Assembly: GCF_021390545.1 (NCBI RefSeq) | Contig: NZ_JAJUWR010000005.1 | Coordinates: 62,001-126,000, forward strand | Direction of reading: 5' to 3' | DNA length: 64,000 nucleotides | Origin: Algoriphagus sp. AGSA1 | GTDB lineage: Bacteria > Bacteroidota > Bacteroidia > Cytophagales > Cyclobacteriaceae | Part shown: in pieces, positions 1 to 7,036 of the stretch | Layout: each line of letters starts with the position of its first letter | Position numbering within the stretch: the first letter of the stretch is position 1 | The notes under the pieces: model-generated | Told to the model about the DNA's origin: nothing | What the model saw: the letters and a program-made list of their open reading frames with translations, nothing else | Databases searched by the model: none | Translations under genes and position numbers: made by a program

Positions 1-237
1 TTACTACTATTGTTATCTTTTGCAGCAGCTAAGGCAAGCGTTTTAAACGGATTAGTTTTGGCACTTTTGTTTGGAATTGGAAGAGGACTACCCTTTTTGG
101 TCGTTGGACTATTTGCGAGCTCTGTTTCAAAACTTGCCAAATTGACTTGGTTAAGGAAAAGTATTCAAATTATAAGCGGATTGGCGTTACTTTATTTAAG
201 TCTCTATTTTTTCAGACTTTTCAGCTATTATCTTTAG
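1..237 (+). CDS. C-terminal part of a CcdA/DsbD-like multi-pass membrane protein (partial)
   Basis: The reading frame is open from the first base, so the start lies outside the window and only the last 78 codons are seen. The visible part has two hydrophobic helices: residues around NGLVLALLFGIGRGLPFLVV, and IISGLALLYLSLYFF near the C-terminus. A Gly-Leu-Pro-Phe element sits in the first, as in the repeated helices of cytochrome-c-biogenesis/thiol-disulfide transport proteins of the CcdA/DsbD group. Members move reducing equivalents across the inner membrane. The assignment rests on this short helix pattern; a TauE/SafE-like exporter is the main alternative. It is followed by an attC-like dyad and the decayed accessory region. 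Confidence 0.5.
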   Translation, partial: LLLLLSFAAAKASVLNGLVLALLFGIGRGLPFLVVGLFASSVSKLAKLTWLRKSIQIISGLALLYLSLYFFRLFSYYL

Positions 238-259
238 ACAGAATCAATCCAATCTGTCA

Positions 260-328
260 CATCCATATACATTGGCAAGTCACTCAATTCGAGCAACGCA
301 AGCCAAAACTTGCCAAAGAGTATGGATG
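260..328. repeat. Imperfect 21-bp dyad, attC-like, downstream of the membrane gene
   Basis: Arms at 260-280 and 308-328 pair at 18 of 21 positions: CATCCATA/TATGGATG outside, a short unpaired bulge, then TTGGCAAGT/ACTTGCCAA inside, around a 27-bp centre. A double-arm fold with a bulge is the general architecture of integron attC sites and of repeats often found after Bacteroidota accessory genes. No integron integrase is visible in the window, so the link to cassette recombination is inference. A simple transcript hairpin after the upstream gene is the alternative. Confidence 0.4.
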
Positions 329-439
329 CCCCACCGCAACTGACGAAATAGAACAACGAAGACATAATAGAGGTACTGTCTTAAATACCAAATCATTATA
401 AAGATTATTCTTTTTACATTAGCGAGGAGCTTAGGCTTA

Positions 440-806
440 ACATTACCGGAATTACGCTTGTAATTGTTGTGAGGGCAATCATGATAGTAGAGCTGGTCGT
501 TTTTCCATAGTCCCAGATTAGGATCAATAATTTTCTCTGCACAGCTACTTATGCCAGCATTTTTGTTTTCCCTCTTTCCATCAACAGGCTATATAAGTTT
601 GTAAAGAGATGACCAGTATTTGAATTCTAAAAATGCCGATAAATGCATAACCCACCGGGTATAGACATTCCCTTTTTTGGACATCATGGTCTTGCCGGAA
701 TAGCTTACCAGGTGCCCTTGGCTTTCAAAAAGTTTCAAGGCCATTTGTCTCTGCTGGTAAAACAGCTATTGTTTTTACACCTACGCCCCGAATGGGTAAA
801 ACGTTT
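440..806 (-). pseudogene. Decayed C-terminal remnant of an IS110-family transposase
   Basis: Conceptual translation on the minus strand gives IS110 C-terminal motifs in successive frames. IRGVGVKTIAVLPAETNGLE (about 800-735) matches the helix-hairpin-helix IPGIG..TA..I.AE block. After a frame change at a T-run near 730 comes LVSYSGKTMMSKKGNVYTRW. After another change near 601 comes SLLMERGKTKM, an in-frame stop, then VAVQRKLLILIW, and finally LWKNDQ in a third frame. At least two frameshifts and one stop mean it cannot be active. The N-terminal DEDD catalytic part is absent. The remnant replaces the 3' end of the neighbouring AbiEii toxin gene, so it records an old insertion or deletion. Confidence 0.72.
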
Positions 807-1474
807 TTGAACCTTAGTGCCATTTGCGTAAATTCCGCCTCATAAATCTCCTTTAGATCTTTGCGGTGCGGATCCAGCAGTTCTGCAAATGGTCTCTGGT
901 GGCTGATTAAGAATACCAGAAAAGTCTTTCGTAAATCATCTGTAAAACCTTCATTTTCTAACAAAAACTTTACATCGAAAAGATCTCGTGGGTGTTGCCT
1001 ATCCAAAGCTGCAGCGATCTTCCCTGCATATAAATCAGGTAAGGAAGCTACTTGAATTTCCGCGTATCCAAATTCTTGCTCTACGGTTTCTCATACTTCC
1101 ATGTGCACTTCAGGAAATACTGACCCTCAGATAACAGGAGATAATTCTATTTTTATACGCACATCGTCCAACTGCAAAATCAACCGGAGTGCATTTCCCT
1201 GTTCATGTGTATTTTGAATATGGATTCCCGGGATGGTTCTCATAATCAATTCGCTTAATCGTGACAAGGCATTACGAATATTAGCAAGAGCTACTTCGCG
1301 CCCTTCTGACGGAATGTAGAGCAAATCAAAGTCCACCGAAAGCCTGGGAAGTTCTCTCTAAAATAGATTAATCGCAGTTCCTCCTTTCAATGCAAAACAT
1401 TTTTCAGAGTCCAATAGCGGAAGTACACGGACCAATAACTGAACCTGCTTATAGTATATACTGTCTTTTTTCAT
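806..1474 (-). pseudogene. Broken AbiEii toxin (nucleotidyltransferase of the type IV AbiE system)
   Basis: A single minus-strand frame from the ATG at 1474 translates as an AbiEii/AbiGii nucleotidyltransferase. KCFALKGGTAINLF is the GG-containing substrate loop, then LPRLSVDFDLLYIPSEG carries the D-F-D counterpart of the catalytic D-x-D. ASLPDLYAGKIAAALDRQHPRDLFDVKFLL is the conserved central block. The frame is interrupted by TAG at 1358-1360, TGA at 1127-1129 and TGA at 1091-1093, with no frameshift between them. At about 806 it runs into the IS110 remnant, so the C-terminus is lost. The family transfers nucleotides to tRNA or other acceptors and arrests growth. The gene starts 1 bp after the antitoxin stop codon, the classic bicistronic abiE order. 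Confidence 0.85.
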
Positions 1475-1475
1475 T

Positions 1476-2264
1476 TTAGTATTGGAAATCTTTGGGTACG
1501 GTTATTTGATAGGTTTTATCAAGTTTACCACCTTTGACAATTACCCTGTTGCCAGAACCAAGGTCTATTTTGTCCATATTTAATTTTGAAAACCAGATAT
1601 AGTTGTGCCTTGAAGCGAACCAAAGAAATAGCCGTTTGACTTTCACATTAGTACAGGCTTCCAATAAATTTTGTAGAGTCCGTGGAGATAATGTTGTCAT
1701 CCCTTGAATTAGCTGGCCGGCATTTTCGATGGATATTTTTCCCGGAACTTCATTTAACATTTCAAGGCAGGCTCTTTCTGGGTATGATATTCTCAGTTCG
1801 TCTAATTCCAGTTTCCAGGTAACAGTAGTAGTATATTTTTCAGATATTTCCTTTTCCATGCCTGAAAACAGTTTATTTCGGGTATGGCGTTTAAAGGCTA
1901 CCTTTTCAGTTAGCTTATTTGCCCATCCTGGTAATTTATCATTGCCGTATAAATGAACTGTTTCTTTTTTAGAAATCGGTATGTAGTGGGAATATCCCTT
2001 TAGCTCCAATGCACTCAATCCACCTACAACGAAGTCAGTTTTCATAACAGCCTGAAGCGTATAAACCATACTTTGCCAAGAAAGCTGCGATTTTCCTCGT
2101 GTATAAAGCCCCGGCCATAGTAACTTTAGCTGCTCACTCTTAACTAGATTATCGATGGCATGTTTATCCAAAAAAGCCTTATTTGCCAACCAATTTCGGG
2201 TAACAATCATAGTCTCAGGCATTATTTGTTCCAAAAGTTTACGTCTCTCAGTATTAATCGCCAT
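1476..2264 (-). CDS. abiEi: AbiEi-family antitoxin / transcriptional repressor (type IV toxin-antitoxin)
   Basis: The protein has 262 residues and is intact. The N-terminal ~90 residues form the winged-helix AbiEi antitoxin domain (VTRNWLANKAFLDKHAIDNLVKSEQLKLLWPGLYTRG). The rest is the C-terminal AbiEi domain (DFVVGGLSALELKGYSHYIP, then LRISYPERACLEML). AbiEi proteins repress their own operon through the N-terminal domain and neutralise AbiEii toxins through the C-terminal domain without stable binding. The cognate toxin immediately downstream is a pseudogene, so this is an orphan antitoxin that may still act as a repressor. Two palindromes in its promoter fit autoregulation. The start ATG at 2264 lies just downstream of the proximal palindrome. 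Confidence 0.88.
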   Translation of the reverse strand: MAINTERRKLLEQIMPETMIVTRNWLANKAFLDKHAIDNLVKSEQLKLLWPGLYTRGKSQLSWQSMVYTLQAVMKTDFVVGGLSALELKGYSHYIPISKKETVHLYGNDKLPGWANKLTEKVAFKRHTRNKLFSGMEKEISEKYTTTVTWKLELDELRISYPERACLEMLNEVPGKISIENAGQLIQGMTTLSPRTLQNLLEACTNVKVKRLFLWFASRHNYIWFSKLNMDKIDLGSGNRVIVKGGKLDKTYQITVPKDFQY

Positions 2265-2282
2265 GTTTATATAGTTTAATTT

Positions 2283-2365
2283 ACACGGCGATAATCACCG
2301 TAAAAACAAATTTATATAAATTCTTTGTTTATATAAATAAGAAATAACGGCGATAATCGCCGTTA
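2283..2365 (-). promoter_or_regulatory. abiEi promoter with two palindromic operators
   Basis: Two copies of an ACGGCGATAATCGCCGT-type palindrome flank an AT-rich core. The distal copy at 2345-2365 has perfect 10-bp arms. The proximal copy at 2283-2303 has one arm mismatch (CACCG for CGCCG). Their start points are 62 bp apart, about six helical turns. Between them, on the minus strand, TAAATTTG (2307-2314) matches the Bacteroidota -7 element TAnnTTTG, so the proximal palindrome covers the predicted transcription start. AbiEi repressors studied in other bacteria bind paired inverted repeats in their promoters, which makes autorepression the best explanation. Confidence 0.7.
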
Positions 2366-2394
2366 TAAAATCAAATGGTAAACCAAGAATTCAA

Positions 2395-3366
2395 TTACAA
2401 ATTCCTATTCAATACACTGATCACCAGTTTCTTTACCGTTTCCATCTCTTCAGGTTTGCTGGAAGCAATGAACAAGGTCAGGCTTGCCAATGCATCATTG
2501 CTGATTATAGAATGGCCTTCACTATTATGCAATAGATCATTTGACTGCAAAAAGAGAAGGAAGCAAGCTGCTGCAATCCGTTTGTTGCCATCGACGAATC
2601 CGTGATTTTTGACAATCAGATATAGAAGCGTAGCGGCTTTTTCTTCCAAGGTCGGATAGAAATCCTCGTCACCAAAACCTTTACTGATTTGTGCAATTGC
2701 ACTTTCAAAGCTTCCGTCTTTTTCCTTTCCAAACACACCGGATTCAAAATCTGATTTCATTGACTGGATAACTTCTTTGTAGTCAACTAACCCTGGATAG
2801 TTTGCCTGTCTTTTATTTAACCCTTTCTTATCTAAGTTCTCATGATCATAATCATCGAGTAACTCCAATCCTTTGGCAAAATGATTGAGCCAGTCCAAAT
2901 TCTGATCGAGTGCCTTTTGTTCTATTGCCCGGCTTAGGATTCGGATTCCGTCTTTAAGGGTCTGGACTTCTTGTTGCTTCTGAGAAAGTCTCTGTTCATT
3001 TATTGCATAGCCTTGCACAAGGAAGTCTTTAAGCCGTTGGGTTGCCCATTGACGGAATTGTGTGCCTCTTTTGGAGTTAACCCGATAACCGACAGCGATT
3101 ATTACATCTAGGTTATAATGTACTCTTTCTCTTTCAACTGATCTTTTGCCTTCCACTTGAACTGTTCGGAAATTCCGAACAGTTGAGTCTTTGTCCAGTT
3201 CTTCAGATTCGAAAATGTGTTTGATATGTTCACTGATGTTTGCTTTACTGGATTTAAAAAGCTCTACTAGCTGGCTGTTCGTCAACCAGGTAGTTTCATT
3301 CTCAAATCTTACCTCAATCTGAGTCTGCCCATTTTCTGCTTGGTATATTTCGATTTTATTTTCCAT
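2395..3366 (-). CDS. RhuM-Fic/Doc fusion protein
   Basis: The protein has 323 residues. Residues 1-130 are a RhuM domain: TTWLTNSQLVELFKSSKANISEHIKHIF, then YNLDVIIAVGYRVNSKRGTQFRQWAT, a DNA-binding-like fold common on genomic islands. A linker of coiled-coil character follows (INEQRLSQKQQEVQTLKDGI). Residues ~190-310 are a Fic/Doc domain with the active-site loop HGFVDGNKR at about residue 257. Classical AMPylating Fic enzymes have HxFx(D/E)GNGR; here Lys replaces the second Gly, as in Doc kinase-type toxins, so phosphorylation is as likely as AMPylation. No separate small antitoxin gene is visible. It lies between the AbiE remnant and the integrase on the same strand and is probably island cargo. 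Confidence 0.85.
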   Translation of the reverse strand: MENKIEIYQAENGQTQIEVRFENETTWLTNSQLVELFKSSKANISEHIKHIFESEELDKDSTVRNFRTVQVEGKRSVERERVHYNLDVIIAVGYRVNSKRGTQFRQWATQRLKDFLVQGYAINEQRLSQKQQEVQTLKDGIRILSRAIEQKALDQNLDWLNHFAKGLELLDDYDHENLDKKGLNKRQANYPGLVDYKEVIQSMKSDFESGVFGKEKDGSFESAIAQISKGFGDEDFYPTLEEKAATLLYLIVKNHGFVDGNKRIAAACFLLFLQSNDLLHNSEGHSIISNDALASLTLFIASSKPEEMETVKKLVISVLNRNL

Positions 3367-3435
3367 TGTTACTGTTCAATTTAAGTTTCATTTTTGGGTT
3401 TCAGTCTCTTCATTTAAAAAGAAGTCAGTCTAGAT

Positions 3436-4650
3436 TCATTGAAGCTTCTCTCTTAGAGCCTTCATGTCAAAACTTATCTTCGTGTCCAAGATTTTGGCAT
3501 AATGCTGCGTTTGTTTGATAGACTTATGTCCAAGCATTTTGGACACCGTTTCAATAGGAACTCCATTTCCCAAAGTGATAGTCGTGGCAAATGTATGTCT
3601 GGCGATGTGGAAGGTTAAGGGCTTATCAATCCCACACACATCAACGATCTCTTTGAGGTACGAATTCATTTTTTGGTTGCTCAATACTGGCAGGACATGC
3701 GATCCATCTTCACACAAGGGGTGGTCCTTATATTTCTCAACAAGCTTAAGTGCCTTTGGCAACAATGGAAGACGGGTGGGAGTATCAGTCTTTTGCCGAT
3801 TGGTAAAGATCCACTTCTCTCCGTCGATTCCGATTACTATCTGAGATCTAGTTAGTCGCTTGACATCAATATATGCCAAGCCAGTATAACAACTAAATAG
3901 AAAAATGTCCCTGACATGCCGTAGTCGCTCCGTCGGAAATCTTTTTGCTTCAACAATAGCAATCTCCTCTGATGTTAGATAGACACGATGAACTTCCTTT
4001 TTCGCCATTTTAAAACGGATAAAAGGATCACGGTCTAGCCAGCCATTTTTAAGACAAATTAGAACGATCTTTTTGAAATTAGCCAAATACTTCATGGTGG
4101 TATTATGGCTGCAATTCTGAACAGTTTTAAGCCAAAAGGAATAGGAAGAGATAAATTCATAATCCAAGGCATGTATATCCATATCCTCCTTTTTATATTT
4201 CCATTTCATGAAGGCCTTGGTGTGGTCATAAGAGGTACGATACCTTTGCAAGGTGCCCGGAGCGAATTCTTTATCTAAAAGAGCTTCCACTTGTTCATTG
4301 TGCTCCTTGAAAATCTCCATGATCATCTTTTTCTTTTCAGACACTCCCAGCAGTATATTTTTGATTGCTTCTGCTGTGACCTCTTGATCCCGATCCAATA
4401 ATTGCTTTTTGGCCTGTAAGGCTTTGTAATAAAGAGTGTCCAGATAGGAGTTAAGGGTCTTTCCTTCTTCAGAATTCCCAAAAGCCCTACCGGCAGACAC
4501 ATTCCATTTAGAAAGTTGCCATAATCTTTTGGTTGACAACTCCTTAGGAATTCCATCGACGGTAATTCGGAGATAGATGTACTTTTCTCCATTCTTGTTT
4601 TTTTTGGATTGCTTCAAAAAGAAGAGCAATCCGAAGCTTTTTTCTAACAT
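3436..4650 (-). CDS. Tyrosine recombinase / site-specific integrase
   Basis: The protein has 404 residues from the ATG at 4650. An upstream extension to 4701 lacks integrase similarity and is not used. The N-terminal ~100 residues are an arm-type DNA-binding domain (LFFLKQSKKNKNGEKYIYLRI), followed by a SAM-like core-binding domain (residues ~110-210) and the catalytic domain. HIARHTFATT carries His-x-x-Arg, MLGHKS the second His, and THY-like QHYAKI the nucleophile Tyr. In CYTGLAYIDVKRL the usual first catalytic Arg is Ala, as in many Bacteroidota mobile-element integrases such as that of CTnDOT. It lies about 360 bp from the 3' end of tRNA-Ser and transcribes away from it, which fits integration at that tRNA. 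Confidence 0.92.
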   Translation of the reverse strand: MLEKSFGLLFFLKQSKKNKNGEKYIYLRITVDGIPKELSTKRLWQLSKWNVSAGRAFGNSEEGKTLNSYLDTLYYKALQAKKQLLDRDQEVTAEAIKNILLGVSEKKKMIMEIFKEHNEQVEALLDKEFAPGTLQRYRTSYDHTKAFMKWKYKKEDMDIHALDYEFISSYSFWLKTVQNCSHNTTMKYLANFKKIVLICLKNGWLDRDPFIRFKMAKKEVHRVYLTSEEIAIVEAKRFPTERLRHVRDIFLFSCYTGLAYIDVKRLTRSQIVIGIDGEKWIFTNRQKTDTPTRLPLLPKALKLVEKYKDHPLCEDGSHVLPVLSNQKMNSYLKEIVDVCGIDKPLTFHIARHTFATTITLGNGVPIETVSKMLGHKSIKQTQHYAKILDTKISFDMKALREKLQ

Positions 4651-4842
4651 AACGCACTGATTTAGGTTAATAAAACTCGAAAAACAGACTCTAATCCACA
4701 AGAGGTTTAAATATTGAACTAGTTGATATTCAAAGAATAATACAGATCTCAGTGCGTCTTTTTTTTCGAAGTAGGTGAACTACACGAATGACGCACTGGA
4801 ATTACAGGCAATTGTGAAAACTTTGAGGGTTTGAATACAAAA
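4651..4842. other. Candidate attachment-site region upstream of the integrase
   Basis: This gene-free stretch carries repeats of an 8-bp word. ACGCACTG occurs at 4652-4659 and 4791-4798, and its inverse CAGTGCGT at 4750-4757. The last two form the 9-bp ends (4750-4758, 4790-4798) of a larger imperfect hairpin with inner arms TTCG.AGTAG / CTAC.CGAA around GTGA. ATTACAGGC occurs at 4801-4809 and again at 4861-4869. Clustered short direct and inverted repeats beside an integrase gene are typical of arm- and core-type binding sites. The assignment is inferred from position and repetition only. Confidence 0.4.
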
Positions 4843-4872
4843 AAGCCTGTAACACAACTCATTACAGGCCTT
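4838..4872 (-). terminator. Intrinsic terminator between tRNA-Ser and the integrase
   Basis: Arms 4843-4852 (AAGCCTGTAA) and 4862-4871 (TTACAGGCCT) form a stem of about 8-9 bp. Read on the minus strand, the stem is followed by six T residues. It would stop read-through from the tRNA side before the integrase. Confidence 0.6.
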
Positions 4873-4950
4873 CGCATTTTCTGGAAAATCTTAACGTTTA
4901 TAAACGTAAATATCTGAAAATCAATTATTTGCTAATATTTAAGGTAAAAA

Positions 4951-4988
4951 CAAAAATAGGTTACAGATTTTTAAATCTGTAACCTATT
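4951..4988 (-). terminator. Terminator of the tRNA-Ser gene
   Basis: A perfect 16-bp inverted repeat with a 2-bp centre occupies 4955-4970 and 4973-4988. On the minus strand it begins about 21 bp after the tRNA 3' end and is followed by a T-rich run (TTTTTGTTTTT). This is a typical intrinsic terminator for the tRNA transcript. Confidence 0.75.
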
Positions 4989-5009
4989 GATTTTCAATCT
5001 ATTATAAGT

Positions 5010-5095
5010 AGAGAGGAAGGGATTCGAACCCTCGATACCCTCACGGGTATACACGCTTTCCAGGCGTGCTCCTTCAACCACTCGGACACCTCTCT
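5010..5095 (-). tRNA. tRNA-Ser (anticodon GGA)
   Basis: On the minus strand the acceptor arms AGAGAGG (5095-5089) and CCTCTCT (5016-5010) pair over 7 bp. The D-arm region TCCGAGTGGTTGAAGGAG is present. The anticodon stem-loop CACGC-CTGGAAA-GCGTG holds anticodon GGA. A long variable arm (TATACCCGTGAGGGTATC) marks a class II tRNA. The T-arm is GAGGGTTCGAATCCCTTC. CCA is not encoded. The 3' side is the accessory side of the window, so this gene is the likely integration target of the neighbouring island. Confidence 0.95.
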
Positions 5096-5195
5096 AGTTG
5101 AATTATCCGATCCGTATGCCAAATCGGAGTGCAAAGAAAATTATTATTAACGCCCTTTCCAAATTATCCTGAAAAATAGCCTCGGGAATCTGTAT

Positions 5196-6263
5196 TTATG
5201 CGCTCATTTCCCCCGCAAGAGGCATTTTTAATTTCTCCACCACGTCAGCATGTGAACTCTCCTGTCCCAGCAAAAACATCAATTTGGTGATAGCTGCCTC
5301 GGTGGTCATATCCGTCCCACTGATCACGCCAACATTCAAAAGCTCTTTGCTAGTCTCATATCTGCCCTGTATTACCCGTCCCCCGTTACACTGTGACACG
5401 TTCAAAATTATGATCCCTTTTTTGATGGCTCTCTGAAGGGAATTCATAAACCATTCCTCGCTTGGACTATTCCCCGATCCATAGGTTTCCAGCACTACGC
5501 CTTTGAGTCCTTTGATATCAAGCGTCGCATCTATGACTCTTTGGGTGATCCCCGGGAATAACTTGAGAATCAACACATTGTTGTCAAGTGAATTTCTATT
5601 CACCAGTTTCTTATTAGACTCCAAAGAACGGATGGCTTGGGTATTATAGTCGATTACAATCCCGGACTCTGCAAGTGGGGGATAATTCTCAGACTCAAAC
5701 GCATCAAAATGCACACTTTGCACTTTCTTGGAGCGGTTTCCTCTCAGCAATAAGTGGTTGAAGAAAATGCAAACCTCAGGAACAATTGGCTCCTCATTGA
5801 TCTTAGCCGTGGCGATTTCTAATGAGGTCATCAGATTTTCCCGTGCATCAGATCTCATGGCAGAGATGGGAAGCTGAGCCCCGGTGAAGATCACCGGTTT
5901 GTTTAACCCCTGAAGCATATAACTGAGCATAGAGGCAGAATACGCCATGGTGTCAGTCCCGTGCAACACCACAAAACCATCGTAACTGTCGTAGTTCTCA
6001 TAGATAATATAGGCCATATCTTTCCAATGGCTCATGGAGACATTGGAAGAATCTATAGGCTCAGGAAAAGAAATCACCGTAATGGCGATATCCATGGTAT
6101 AGAGGATCGGGATCTTTTCAAGAATCTGCCCAAAGTTAAAGGGCACCAGCGCTCCACTTTCATCGTACGCCATGCCAAGGGTACCTCCGGTATAGATGAT
6201 CAATACTGAAGAAGTCTTACTTGTACGCAGCGCTGTATTTAATCGTACTATTTTGTAGTTCAT
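5196..6263 (-). CDS. ansA: Type I L-asparaginase
   Basis: The enzyme hydrolyses L-asparagine to aspartate and ammonia. The protein has 355 residues, normal for the cytoplasmic type I class, and has no signal peptide. Both nucleophilic threonine loops are visible: IIYTGGTLGM near residue 25, and VVLHGTDTMAYSASML near residue 100, with the Thr-Asp pair. TGAQLPISAMRSDARENL follows in the usual place. The start ATG overlaps the stop of the upstream TatD gene by 4 bp (6260-6263), so it is the last gene of a translationally coupled operon. It is followed by the tRNA-Ser gene on the same strand. Confidence 0.95.
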   Translation of the reverse strand: MNYKIVRLNTALRTSKTSSVLIIYTGGTLGMAYDESGALVPFNFGQILEKIPILYTMDIAITVISFPEPIDSSNVSMSHWKDMAYIIYENYDSYDGFVVLHGTDTMAYSASMLSYMLQGLNKPVIFTGAQLPISAMRSDARENLMTSLEIATAKINEEPIVPEVCIFFNHLLLRGNRSKKVQSVHFDAFESENYPPLAESGIVIDYNTQAIRSLESNKKLVNRNSLDNNVLILKLFPGITQRVIDATLDIKGLKGVVLETYGSGNSPSEEWFMNSLQRAIKKGIIILNVSQCNGGRVIQGRYETSKELLNVGVISGTDMTTEAAITKLMFLLGQESSHADVVEKLKMPLAGEMSA

Positions 6264-7036
6264 GATCCAATCTCACGGAAAAGGTTAAGGGCGTTTTGTT
6301 TTGTTTTAAGTGCTACTTCTTCCTTCGACAGATGGAGCAGGTCTCCGATTTTCTCAGCTATAATCGGCAAATAGGCCGGAGAGTTCCTTTTACCTCTATG
6401 GGGAACCGGTGCAAGATACGGAGCATCAGTCTCCAACACCAGATGATCGAGACTGATTTCAGGAAGAACCGCATCCAACCCTCCATTTTTATAGGTCACC
6501 ACTCCGCCTATCCCCAAAAGAAACCCCAACTCGATAATCTGTCTGGCCTGACCCAACGTGCCGGTGAAACAGTGGAATACACCTTTCAGTTTACCGTCCT
6601 GCGCTTCTTTGACGAGGGCGATGGTCTCATCGATAGATTCCCTGCAATGAAGTACTATTGGCAATTCTCTCTCCTTTGCCCAATTGATCTGGATCCTGAG
6701 TGCTTCTTTCTGCTGCTCAAAAAACGTCTTGTCCCAGTACAGATCAAGCCCTATTTCCCCTATTGCAGCAAAGGAGCGCTTATTCAGCCAGCCTTCCATC
6801 ACTGCCAATTGCTCAGGGTAATCATCCTTCACATCACATGGATGCAGCCCCATCATGGGAATACACAGATCAGGATATTTTTCTTCACAGGCCAGCATTG
6901 CCTCTATTGACTCCACGTCCACATTTGGCATGTATAGTCGTTCTATGCCCGCACCTTTTATATCCCGGATCACCTGATCCCGATCTGAGTCAAACTTAGT
7001 GGAATAAATATGTGCGTGTGTCTCTATGTAATTCAT
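6260..7036 (-). CDS. TatD-family metal-dependent hydrolase (DNase)
   Basis: The protein has 258 residues from the ATG at 7036, chosen because MNYIETHAHIYS is the normal N-terminus of the family. Metal-binding motifs of the TIM barrel are complete: THAH at the start, AAIGEIGLDLYWD near residue 80, IVLHCRES, GVFHCFTG and VLETDAPYLAP. TatD proteins are Mg-dependent 3'-5' exonucleases/DNases acting in DNA repair or turnover. It overlaps the glycosyltransferase upstream and the asparaginase downstream by 4 bp each. The pairing with asparaginase seems genomic convenience rather than a shared pathway (inference). Confidence 0.95.
   Translation of the reverse strand: MNYIETHAHIYSTKFDSDRDQVIRDIKGAGIERLYMPNVDVESIEAMLACEEKYPDLCIPMMGLHPCDVKDDYPEQLAVMEGWLNKRSFAAIGEIGLDLYWDKTFFEQQKEALRIQINWAKERELPIVLHCRESIDETIALVKEAQDGKLKGVFHCFTGTLGQARQIIELGFLLGIGGVVTYKNGGLDAVLPEISLDHLVLETDAPYLAPVPHRGKRNSPAYLPIIAEKIGDLLHLSKEEVALKTKQNALNLFREIGS

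Noticed and set aside
440-806. Active IS110 element
   Set aside because: Only C-terminal transposase segments remain, in three frames with a stop codon; the catalytic N-terminus is missing.
806-3366. Functional AbiE phage-defence pair
   Set aside because: The AbiEii toxin has three in-frame stops and no proper C-terminus, so defence by abortive infection is not expected.
6296-6910. 204-codon plus-strand open frame opposite tatD
   Set aside because: Antisense to a gene with complete TatD motifs; no recognisable protein.
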